NCBI GenBank assembly: GCA_037013495.1
Contig: CM072806.1
Location: forward strand, 5,977,001-6,041,000
Reading direction: 5' to 3'
Length of the DNA stretch: 64,000 nt
Source of the DNA: Hippophae tibetana
Lineage: Eukaryota > Streptophyta > Magnoliopsida > Rosales > Elaeagnaceae
A model generated the notes under the pieces. That model saw only the letters and a program-made list of their open reading frames with translations, was not told the origin of the DNA and searched no databases. The position numbers and the translations under genes were made by a program. Numbering within the stretch: the stretch's first letter is position 1; each line of letters opens with the position of its first letter. Below are positions 27,250-39,900 of the stretch, in pieces.

Positions 27250-29737
27250 GAAAAGTATGTGTCTTTTGTGTGTATTAATGTATATAATATCATCCTAAAA
27301 TACAAAACTTTTATAATATTAATAAAAACCTTTAAAAAATATTATAAGCGAAAAAATATCCCTAAAGTAGGTAATTGGGTTACTTGTATATTTAGCTTGA
27401 TATAGATTCATGAGTATACCAAGACTACTTACATAAATATAAATATAATTATTAATTAAATTTTATTAAAATAGGATATTCATTTATGTCGCCGAACATT
27501 GTCCTACTTGTATTCTTGTGCCTCGGAGTAATGCAATTATATTTATTATTCACCTCTTAAGTTACATTTAATATATATAATATTAACATTAATTTTGTCA
27601 CATGTACATAACCTTCAAATAATAGTCATAGAATTATAATAAATTAATTGATGTGAAAGAAAATAATAATAATAAAATTAATTTTATATATTGTCATCTT
27701 ATAACTGATTGGTCACTGTTATATTATTACACGTGTTATATAGTAAAATAAAGTATTCCTTCAAACTTGGCAACGTCTATGATCTTCTACTTGTTTGTGT
27801 CGACCCCTTTGTGAATACATCATACTGGATGAGTTAAGATACAAGATAGAAAAAAATAAAATAAAATAATCATCTTCGAATTGGAGGGGCAATCTTGTCT
27901 TTTTCTTTTTAACTTAGCCGTTGGCTCCTCGTGTGTCACACCCATCATTTACTGATGCAGCGGTTAACATGCAACTGAAGTTAATTCAAATAGTACATGG
28001 CATTACACCTCTTTCATTCTTCATTAATTATCTATTTATCAAAATGGTAATCTAACAATATACAATGAAAAGTATGACAAAAATTATTAATATATTATTT
28101 AATTTTATTGAGTAATAAAAATAACATTCAATTATAATTAATTATATTATTTTGACAATTATTTTATATTTTTGATAATAAATTTGTACAATTAATAAAA
28201 AAATTAATGATAATTTTTTCTCATTAATAAAAAATTTAAGAGTAAATTTATACAAATAATAAGAAGTTAGTTAGATTTATCTCAATAGTGGTAGAATTGT
28301 CACAACATTATTAGATTTATTACAACATTGATAGAGTTATATCACTAATAATATTTTTAGTATTATTTTTTGTTACTTGATAAAATTAAATGATATATTT
28401 ATAATTTGTATGATAGTTTGATAGTATATCTCATGAGTTTAATCATTATTATAGAAGAGACTTGAGGACGATGAAACTGCAAATTCAAATTTAAATAAAA
28501 TATTAATTTATTAATTAATTAATCCTTTAATTAATTATCAATCTATATTGATATAAGAGTTATTCTATGGTAAACTTGAGACTAAAAATTCTCAAATATC
28601 ATAGCTAGTATTTACTTAACACAATGTATATGAATAATCTATTTATATAACCATTAGTTTCAACTTAATCCTTCACGACCAATTCATAATATGATCGAGG
28701 TTATTAAATTTGTTTTACCTCATTTATTACATCTTTATTTTAGATATCCACGATACGTATAAATAACTATCTATAATCATAATATAGATTAAGTGTAGTC
28801 ATTCCAACTTTGAATCGTTAAATAAGGAAACTGTTATCTAACATCTTTGAATAGATAGATTGTATTCCATAACTTGTGAGATAAAATTTTAAAATGGATC
28901 AAATAAATCTAAAAATGAAGTGAATATGTTATTTTTAATTTGATTAGATTATAAATTAATAACCTAATCACAATCACTAAACATGTAATCGCGTGTAAAC
29001 AATAAAATGCAGAAATTAAAAATAACACATGAGATTTTTAGGTGAAAACAAGTTAAGTTACAACTATGACTTAAGAGAAAAATTATCGACCTACCAAACC
29101 ACCTAATCTATCCACTATGAAAATTTAATGTTAAAATACAAACTCAATTTCGTACTACTTTCTCTAGGATAATACCCCAAATGTACTTTACTTACGACCG
29201 TCTACTCTATTTTCATAACCTTTTAAGATTAACATGAGCAAATTCTGACAAACATTTTTATTAACTCCTCACAAATCAAATACATTCACGAATCAAACTG
29301 CAAATAAGGTTAACACAAAAAATACAAATGTACATGTATATTTAGATGAATTTTAATAAGAAACAAATCATAATCCTAGTTCAAAACATAGATCAACAAG
29401 CATGAATCTAAGATTTATAGAATAGACAATAAAGCAATAATTTAGATAATGATTTGTAGATCAAATAGCAATTAAGAATACCAAGAACTAAATTTGATAA
29501 GAATAGTTGCAGAATGATGAAGCATGAAGAAAAAGACAATAACTCTAAAAAAGATATTTTGTCTGTATTTAAAGTAAGCCAAGGTTTGCATATATATATA
29601 TATATAGAGTTTTGATACCCTAAACCTATATCTCAATGAAAAATATTAAAATACCTTTATGAGGTTTTAAAACACTTAATTAAACAAGGATATTATGTAT
29701 TTTTATACTGGGGTCATGCTAAAAAAAATATGTAAAT

Positions 29738-29965
29738 CACGTTAAATGCTCGCTCGATCAATCGAGAATCATGTTAAATGCTAGCTCGATCGATCGAGCT
29801 ACTCGATCAAGATGTATAAATAAATTTGACATGAGAGTACTCTATCAAAATTGATCAAAGTTCTATCGATTAAGTAAATGTATAGACAACCCGAAAAGGG
29901 ACTTGGTAAGAGTCAATTAAAGCTCGATCGATCGATAACCTCAATCGATTAATACCCTTGGTCAA
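29738..29965. repeat. Cluster of CGATCGAT-containing palindromic repeats
   Basis: Within about 230 bases there are several copies of a palindromic core. Examples are GCTCGATCAATCGAG (about 29750), AGCTCGATCGATCGAGCT (about 29783) and AGCTCGATCGATCGAT (about 29920), with shorter ATCGAT-type copies between. The first two are preceded by the same ATGTTAAATGCT motif, so this is a short direct repeat of about 32 bases containing a palindrome. It stands out against AT-rich surroundings. Confidence 0.8.
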
Positions 29966-30979
29966 TCGAACGACTAATGTAACTTTTAGCACAAAAAATA
30001 GTTATAAGTTTTGTGAACATATGTTAGTAAATGTAAGAGTGCAATATTATGTGTGATAGTTATAAAAGATATACTTGAAATACAACTATCAAAAACTTGA
30101 GAATTTTTTACTTCATTTAATAGACTTGATAACGAACCTAAAATAAAACTTACAAATAAAATTGTCCAAAAAAATCAATAACACTCTTAATTCATTACAA
30201 CCTCCTAACTGACCAATAAACACTGAGATACCAAGATACAAGATATTTTAGCCCAACATTTCAAGCATCACTGAGTAAGTAAAATACAAATGTGCTACAA
30301 CAAAGGACTACCTAAATCACTCAAGTTTAAGATCATCTTGTACATGGTTATTGAGTGACATACAGAAACAAATGTGAGTAAATGGATATTAATAGAGCTT
30401 TTAGTATGTCCAATCTAGTTTTATATAATTAATTATACAAAATACATTAGTTAGATGTCTTCACATCAGTAACCATAGATAAGGGTAATTCCATTTCAAA
30501 TAGATTTTAATAACTTAATTAAAAATCATATTATATAAATTTTAATTAATTGTTACAGACAATTTAATCATTTCATTTAAAACTAATCATCGTGTATATA
30601 CATTGATATATTAGGTTTTAAGCAGACATAAATATTCAAGAATTTTTATGATTTATCTTAAGAATAAAATAACACATTTAAATAAATAAAATATTTCTTT
30701 TATTTATTTTAATTTTAGCATAAATTTAAATATAAACTCATTTATATTTAGGACTATATCTTAACAAATGAGCTTAGTTAAAGAAAAGTTGAGTTAATGT
30801 TAGTCAAATTACCAAAATTACAGGGAAAGTTGGGAAGAAAAAAATGGTAAGAAAAAAAAGATTGATTATAAATGGTATAACATAATTATTAACAATATTA
30901 CCATATCTTTAAAAAAGATGTGGTTTTTGTTCAGTAAGATTAACACTAAGAGTTACCAAATTTTATGAAGCAATGGCAA

Positions 30980-31560
30980 CATTTACCTAAGGTTACAAAG
31001 ACATTGTAGTTTTACGTCTCTCAAGTATTCCTTCTTGTGCAAGAAGTTTGTGAGTTAACTCTTGCACTAAGATACATCCTTCTTGAATAGTTATTACAAC
31101 AAAATCATAATCACCATCAAGACCATTATAGATTGAAAAAATCTAGTCTTCCTCGCTAACATAGGTCGAGCATAAGGAAGCTTAGAAGTTTGAGTATGAA
31201 TATTTTACATAAACTTTCCAATGGTAAGATTGCCTTTTCTTTAAACCAGTCTCACAATCTTTCACCTTCTTTACCAATTCATGACTCATAGAACTGATAA
31301 ACCAAGATGTTATCGTCTAATCTTGCTTAAATTAATACTTATACAGACCACTTATTACTCCATCTTGATTCAAGCATTGAGGACATACACTTGTTTCTAA
31401 TACCAAGCCTTCAAGTTCATAACTAAATCCTTGCTGCTTGTTTCTTCCTATCAATGACTTCATCTAATTAAATATATATGATTATGGAAAGTACCTACTT
31501 CTTGTTGTTTTTCAATTCTTTATGCTCTATGAACTTCTTTATATGGTGGTTGTTATTGAT
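30980..31560 (-). mobile_element. Ty1/copia gag fossil
   Basis: Minus-strand translation gives scattered matches to the copia gag (UBN2-type) region. The clearest is the stretch around 31090-31150 resembling the usual 'LNGLGPEYDPVVVTI' segment (here YNGLDGDYDFVVITI). The LLAQEGILE segment follows. The copy is broken in several places and no LTRs were seen, so it is an old fragment. Confidence 0.55.
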
Positions 31561-33984
31561 TGGTTTCCATCGTTTAAAGAATTGTGTAGTTATAATACCA
31601 TCAAAAATTTGACAAGATTTACGTGACTAAGAAAGTGGAGAAATAACATATAATTAAGGAGAAACTAATATTGTATTTAATTCATTATGATTCTTGAAAT
31701 AATTACAATAATATGTTTTATTTATAAAATTGAAATAACTAAATTATATAATTAAAATAAAAAAAATGAAAAGAAGGAAGATAGAGTTTTTTCCCCTTAT
31801 TTTACCTCTGAAAAAATATCAATTTTTTTACAATTGAACTTGAGTTATCATTGTTTTAAATTATAAAACTAAATTAACTCACTCTAAAATTTACAGAACT
31901 AATGCGTCACATGCCAACTATTTCAACCCAATACCCACCAAATTAATTATCTTAAAATTAATAATTTCAATGAAAAAATTAGAATAAATTTTAAAGTAAT
32001 GACTAAAATTAAATGCGAGTGCATTGAAAAAACTATCACGTTAAATTTTTTTTAAAAATAATTATACGAAGCTATAGGTTGAATTACATTAACATAGCAT
32101 TAAATTCTTCTATAAGTAAATTTGACATATTATTTTTAAGGTATTAATATTATCATGATATATTTTGTTATTGCCACAAGAATAACTCATTAATAATAAT
32201 TTTATTTAATAATGACATTAAAGTAAAGTTAATACTAAAATTAAAATAAATATTTCATATATTTTTATTATAACGATAACAAAAATTATTACGATAATAT
32301 TATTACATTATTTTTATTCCAAGTTGCTATAAATTGGTTTATTTCTCGAAAAAAAAAATACTAACCATAATTGATAGATATAAAACAAGTAAAAATATTG
32401 CTCGAGTTCCTCTTTAATTTTGTTTATAGGAAGTAAAATAAAGAAAATGCTTTATATAGGCGGTGATCAATCTCGATCCTACGTGTCTTTATTTAATTGA
32501 TAACAAATTGCATTTTCTCACCTCATTAATATTGTGTTGATAAATGTGCTTCTAAAATCGTGTATCTATTTGGTATTTTTAGCATTGTTATAAAATAAAA
32601 GACTTGAAGAAGTACAAATAGAGTTCTGCTAAAAATTGGGACCATACGGGAAACAAAATTGTTTTGTTCGGATGTGTTTATGTTATGTACCTACCTATTT
32701 AATCAGATGTTATTCCACAGCAATTGTATTCTTTGCTTCTTCTTTTTTCAATCAAATATTGAAGACTTTTATTTCTTAAAATAAAAATAAAAATCTACCC
32801 ATGACATAACATTATCTATTACTTTAAAATGAATAATTTATTCCAATTAAATAGCTCATTTATCTATTCTTAAATATTATGCGTTTTCTCCTTAAAAATA
32901 CTCACCAAACTCAAACAATTTTTGTGACCATTGCTCGTTAAAAATATTTATTATCAATTAAATTAATTTCTTTCTCCATCTCTTATTATTTAATTGTATT
33001 AAATTTTTTTTATAATAATCTTAAATTTCATTAACTTACACTAAACGTATCATCGTATAATTCAATAACAATAAATAATCTCTAATGTTTTAGTTACTCA
33101 AGTCATTAAAATTTTGTATATGCGAGAAATAGCTATTTCCTAACCAAAGTTGTCTCTTTTCGTGCAAGTAGACAATAATCGTGCAACTCAATACCGTAAA
33201 GCATTAAAGAATTTTACACGTGTATCATCATTATCACTCCCGACCCGACATCAAACCGAAACATCGGAAGTACCTTATTTCGTCAAAGATTCAAACCTTC
33301 GCAACTTAACATTCGTTCTTTCTCATTTTAATTAGCCTTGCAGAAAAGTAGTTGTTCTAACTTTCTTTTAACGTTCATATATTTCCATTTATGCATTAGT
33401 ATGATGATTGTGATAACCCTCTTAATTTTCCGCCCATTAGCTTTGAAAATAGAAAGGGCTTGTAATCCCATAACTTTGCCAATTCTAAACTTTGCTTTTT
33501 TAAAAAAAAAATAATAATAATAATAATAAAATAAAATAATTGCTATAATGAAATTTCAACATAGTTTCTACATTTTGACTAAATTAGTGAAAATAAAAAA
33601 AATTAGGGGCAAAATCTAATGAAAAAATAGTTCCATAACCAAAATGTAAAATTGTTAAAAGTTAGCACCATACATGTTTCTCCTAATCGAAAAAAAAACA
33701 TACCATGATTGCCCAAAGTTAAGCATTCAAAATTTCAAGCATATATGTGTTTAATTAGCAGCAAACAAGCAACGATTTTAGGCATATTTAGGGTACTCAA
33801 TGTTGTCAGTCATGAAGTCTAATAATACAGGGTTTCTTAATAATAAGTAGTTTTATCAATTGTAGTGATAAACAAACAAACAATCAAAGCCAGTTATACA
33901 TAGATTTGACAAGACAGAATGTACTACAAAAAGACATTACAGAGGACCAGGTGGCAAAGAAATAAAATCACCTGAACTGAACAC
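31561..33984. other. AT-rich spacer and 3' flank of the UPL7-type gene
   Basis: No gene supported. A GC-richer island at about 33140-33340 contains a 61-codon open frame without recognisable features. 33850-33984 probably belongs to the 3' UTR of the ubiquitin ligase gene. Confidence 0.5.
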
Positions 33985-33994
33985 CTAGGAGAGT

Positions 33995-36900
33995 TCAAAT
34001 CCTGCATTGGAACTGATTGCATATAGAAGTTTCTCTCTCATCGTGCTTGCACGTTTATAAGTAGGAAGCTACAACAATTACAGAAACGAAGAAAAGTAGA
34101 AAGGTAAATATTTTTCCGTCTATCAAACACATGATACTAGTTTGATAGTTTTATCTAATCCTTCGAAGCAATATTATAAATTATAGAATGGAGGCCTTAT
34201 TTTGTTGTAAAAGTCTTATATATATGTCAAATTTGAGATAAATCTCAAATGATGTGACACAATATTATTAATAAGTACAATCAAACCCACATAATTATAT
34301 TATCAATTGTGATTGTGATATATAATAATGTTCTATTTATTACCTTGAGAGTATTGTAGCAAGTCGAGGCTGATGGAAGCCGATCCACATCTTGTCCTCC
34401 AATAGTTGCCCAAAGAGGGACATCACAAGCAACCTATATAAGAAAAATCACTAACTCATTATTGAATTAGATTAGATTGTTCTCCCTTTATATTGTTTTT
34501 TTTACTCATTTGAATGCCCTTTTCAGCCCTTTCTTTACTTATTCTATTATTTTCTATATTTGGAAATCAAAAGAGTTCATTGGAATATTAAGTTACTTGC
34601 CAACAGCTTTTCCCATAAAAAAATTAGGATTTTTGTCACACAACCAGCAGGGGTTACATTTTTAGGGGAATTTTGGTAAGAGAACTACCTTAACTCTTGA
34701 CAAAGAAATTTTTAGGTGTAATATTTATAGAAATCGATAAATTACATGTATAAAATGGGTTGCGTCCCACTGAATTTTAATTTTTAAACCTACAAGCTCA
34801 ATAATTTGAACATATTTATAACATCTTTTTCATTAAATAAAAATAAAACATATTTATAATTATATTAATTGTTTATTATTAGGTGTTATGAATATAATTA
34901 GTAAATCTAAGATTATAGAGAATAAGAAGCAAATAATACTCTTTTATTCTATGGTGTCTCTCCCAAATTAGCATGCTAGATCCGCTACTGTACCTCGTGA
35001 CACATGAAAATGTCACACATTTTGGTCAAGAAATGTTTTTCAAATCGACCAGAAAATGTTGCCGAAAAAGTTGATAGAAAAGAATTTAATATTGAAGTAT
35101 TAAATAGAAAGAAAAAAAAGCAAACAGCGTTAAATTGAAATTTGGACAAGACTCTTAGTAGTAGACACAACTTTTAACCTTTATAATATTGCCAATTCAA
35201 AGATGGTTGTCTAACTAATGATTTCAAAGTAGCTCAAGCTCATCAAGTTCTGGTTGTGAATTTGTGAAAATGAGATAAAAATACAACTCGGATAAACACC
35301 TAGAAAGATACTCATACCTTATGGATGGTAAAGGCTGGCTGCAAGTACTGGAATCCAAGTAATGGTGGTCGAGAACAACTGGTCACAAACTTAAGAAGCA
35401 TACAACGTTCTGTTGACTTGAAACTTTTGACTACCTGTGAAAATGATCAAAAGAAGGTCAATGTAAACACACCACTTAGATTATATCCATATGAGCAGAC
35501 CAGGGACGACACGAGTTAGGAAAAATGGTACTGACAAAAGCCAAGTTGTTAAGAAAAAACATGTAATCAGCAAAGCATAGTTACATAAATGACCTATTTT
35601 GTGAGCACATGAGGGAATGTATGCAACTATGACTTTGGAATCATATAGAGTCTGGCTTGTTCTAAGACAAGAAAGCTAAACATTTTTAGATCCATATTTA
35701 GTGGTGTAAAGACTGCCACTATATAGAAAATAGTGCGGTACTTCATTACTTGTTAACTTTCGGTATAACTTACAAGATAAAGGATAGTATAGTACCAATG
35801 CCCCATTGGCTCAGATCAAGAAAGCTAATATGATATTGATAATGTGCAGCTTAACAAGGGCCTTGAGTTACTTTTACTGACCTATTTGAGAAGGAAATCC
35901 CCTAACCCGATTTTATTATAGTCATTATATCTACACTTTTTCTACAATAATTCCAGTTCTTTGAGTGACATTAATCAGCAACGTAATCTAATCCCAATCA
36001 CATTGCGAACCTAAATCTGCTCGCTGCATCAATAGTGTATCACTACTAAAGAGAATGAACTCTTGGATCAATATATGATTTCTTCTTCAAAAAGTGCTTC
36101 ATAGTCAAAACCAAAATTTCAATTAAAAGAATTAAAATTGGTGTACATCGAGGAATTAATAGATGGAATACTCGAATACAATTATTCAGAAGCAAGATAA
36201 TAAAGTGATCTGAACAATAATGGTGTCTTAACATCTTCCATAATGAACAAAACAGAGTATAAAAAGTTCAGGAGTGAAGTAAAGGCTCAAAAATTCCATA
36301 TGACGGTTCATACCTCCCAAAATATTTTAATTGTCCGACTTCCTTCAGAGTAACCACCAGTGTACAGTGTGTTTCTTCTTAAATCATCAATGTCAACATC
36401 ATGGTCTCCACCTGAAAGCAACTGCAAGTAGTACATTTTCAACCAACAGTTCAAAACAAATTAACTTTCATGAAATTTAGGCCCAGCAACATTGTAGAAA
36501 ATAATCAGAAAACTGAATTATACGAATTATGGACAGTTGTACTAAATCATTTACATACAATTTAATCAGCATGCAATATTTTCAATTGGAGATAACAAAT
36601 TAACCCAACTGTGATATTGATGTTCTCAATTTTCAAGGTTCAGTATAATGTGTTAAAAATTGATTGGTTTATTTTTTAAATGAAATCTCAATTACATTGT
36701 ATCTGTTAAAATATCTTTATCCTTTCATCTCTTACCTATTTATAGGTTAATGTATGCAAACTAAATACACTCGAAAATTGTATCCACCTATTAGGGTCTA
36801 GTACAACCCGAATGCACCATCTCAATATTAGGAGTTAAGAAAACGCATTCAAATTTAAAAGTTTGGCAAAGAATGGTTCTCTGTCTTAATCAATATAGCT

Positions 36901-39900
36901 CATATTGGACTTGCATTGAATCCACTAGGTAAAATATACATGGGAGGTCTCCATCTAATATGATAATTTGCTTCTAGAAGGTACTTTTGCCTTTTAATTT
37001 CTAGTTTTATCGCTCAAAATATATTTTTCAATTTAGTTCTATATTGAATTTTTGGTACTTCAATCCTGAAATTAAATCTTTTTGGTCACAAATCTGTCAC
37101 AGTTCAAATAAAAACTGGGTCCCAATTGCAATTGGTAGTCGATTCAATTCACACAAAAAATTGTGAGAAATTTAACAACATTTTAATTTGAACACTTGAA
37201 TGACTAGAAAGTAGAAAGTGACTGTATAATGACTAAGTTACACTTCTCCCTTTGCCAGTCATAAATTGAAAGAGAGCTACATAAACCAATGAAGTAACAA
37301 AAAGACTTGGTCTGAAAATTAAATGGGTTATTCCTTCAAACTACCTTATTTGTATACATGCAATAAATCTAAATGCATTAACAAAATTAAGTGAATACAT
37401 CAAGTGTGCTTCTGCTTGTACCTATCTATCCATATAACTTAAAGCAGCTTCCCTGTTTCGCTCACATGCAAATACCTAATCAAGTACAAAGGGAAAAAAG
37501 AAAGGGGAAACATACCTGATTGAACTCATTTGCATTAAACAGCTTCAACCAAGTTGGTGATATGAGATCTGTTAACCCTCTATAGAAAGCATTTGAAAAC
37601 GGAAGTATCTACAATACAACAGAGAGAATAACATGAATTTAGTATTCAAGAATATATGCATCTAAGAGTTTTATGGGTATAAGTCATGAACCTGTCGGTT
37701 AAGCTTATAATCTGCGATTGCATGAATGTACTGCATCTTGTTCTCATTTGTGACAGAGATATCTTTGCCTCCCGGTATAAGCTCAATAACATGATGCTTA
37801 CCAAATGATTCTTCAGTTATAGTGAAATCTAGAAATAGTTCCTTGACGTCACCTTCATAATGCTGCGATCACAAGTAAAATAATATAACTTTAATGATCA
37901 ACAATCATAGCTATATTTTTATACACAAGTTATAGTAAAACATCCTCAATAGTTAAAGACCCTAGCATGTGGTACGCTGCTAAGAGCAAGATTACCTTGA
38001 CATACATGAGATTCCTGTAAAGTTCTGGATCAAGTGTTGATAGTTCATCAAGAAAATTATACCGACCCAGCAGCTTTTGTATAAAAACATGTGAAAAAGA
38101 GTAATCTAGCAATATTCCTTCATAGAGAGCTTTACCAACAACTCTTCCAAGGAACTCAATCATCTGAATACCACTCTCTAGATATCTAGCAGATGAGTTA
38201 GGGATTAGATTTCTGTCTGAAGTTGAGGTTTGAGAAAACAGTCCATATCTGCCAAAGGGAAAGGGAAGATTAAAAGTTGGTGTCTGGGAAAACAATCTGA
38301 AAAAAGAAAAGAAGACAAAAAGTCCAAGTCAAGCTTACTCAGGGGAAAACGCTGCCTTTGATATATCAGTTAAAAACTCTTTAGATAATCCACCATAGTC
38401 AAGGCCAGCCTCGGGTAGGCCACATTCACTAACAAATGACACATGGATAGATGACTTCAATTTTGATCCAAGGGAATTTAATTGCCGAAATCCATCTTCA
38501 ACAATATGGCCTCGATGAACTACTATATCAATGGATCGTGAACCAGGTCCAGCAGCTTCACCAGCCATTTTTCGGGAAGCTTTATCCATTTTGATGAACT
38601 CTCTAAACATCTCAACCCTGCCATGATAATAGACCACATGAAGTACCCGACATTATCAGGAAAAAGTTGCTAGAAGCTTCATCTTGTACATTTATGGCAG
38701 AGGTCTCAAAGAGTTCAATCCCTCACTCTCCATCTCTCATGGCAAATGAATACAAAACTATCTCTTGTTTCAAAATTTGAGGGCTTAACGTGCAGACACA
38801 CAGACTAGCTCCCTAAAACAGTACTTGGACAAAGACATCAGCAAAGCTATTAAATTCATGCATCTTTACAGTAAATATATCACTCTTATAATGTCTATAG
38901 TCATCACTAATAGAATATAAAACTTGTTTGGATACTCAAAGATGCACCCAAGAAGAGTAGCTAGCAAGTGAAGGGATAAATTTTCTTGCCTTTCTTCAAA
39001 TGGAAATACATGTGGTGTAGTAGTTATAACAGAACCCATGCTTGGAATCGTAGAAGCATCATCGGGTCTTAGATTAGCTAAGATATTTTCATGAGTTCTA
39101 GCAGCCACTGCAATTGGCGGACGGCTCTTTCTGGCTGGTGAAAGCCACAAAAAAGAGGGGCAGAACTGGTGCCTGCAATCCCTTTCATACATTAAATGCA
39201 AGCATCTGGTTGCAGAATCCATAAGGGGTCTAGCCTGTAGCCCAACACTGTGGAATAATCCATTATATACAAATGTATTAAGCATAGATGCAATTCTTTG
39301 TTGCTGTTCTATCGTGAAAGGAACCTAGGTTGAGCATGAAATACTCATGTAAGTACAATTGACAACTTTAAACCCTTAAATATTACTTAAACAAAAAGGC
39401 ATACTTTATGTAATTTACCTGCTTTTCATAGAACTCTATATCATCAAGAATTAGCAGCAGGTGTGAATATGTGGCACTAAAAAGATGAAGTAGACATGAC
39501 ATATCTTTTGATATACCTTCTGGACCATGCCTCAAAGCTTCTACATCCCATACATTGTATGAATCTTCATCAACTTGGCTAGGCTTTGATTCATCATCAA
39601 CCAAAGTTGCACAATCAGAGCCTGGCTGTGATTTGGCAGTAAATTTCTGTAGTACAGTAATCCACTTACTAGTTCCAACTTTATTGCACTCCTTTTGTTG
39701 TTTCTTGAAGTCTTCTTTGTTCTTGGAAGCTTTGCTAATGCAAGGATAGGATTTTTCAGAATTTGGACAAATTCTTGGGAAAAGGATGCACTCTAGTGCT
39801 CCCCATAGACTGATGAGAAATCCCGGAGTAAAAGACAGCATATTAAGGGCAGGCAGTGATCCAATTGTGGGGCTAAAGAATGATAGTATTCTAAGAATGT

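Larger units (their letters stand above)
26692..30979. other. AT-rich gene-free spacer
   Basis: No gene is supported. It holds a TA microsatellite at 27211-27244 and a cluster of CGATCGAT palindromes near 29.75-29.96 kb, listed separately. 28400-29400 is slightly less AT-rich and has the look of old repeat DNA, but I could not assign it to a family. Confidence 0.5.

Noticed and set aside
27063-27405. Two overlapping small open frames with Ile-Tyr repeats.
   Set aside because: They are produced by the (TA)n microsatellite and have no other coding features.
33150-33335. A 61-codon open frame in a GC-richer island downstream of UPL7.
   Set aside because: No recognisable domain, no neighbouring exon-like frame, and no known plant protein comes to mind; length alone is not evidence.
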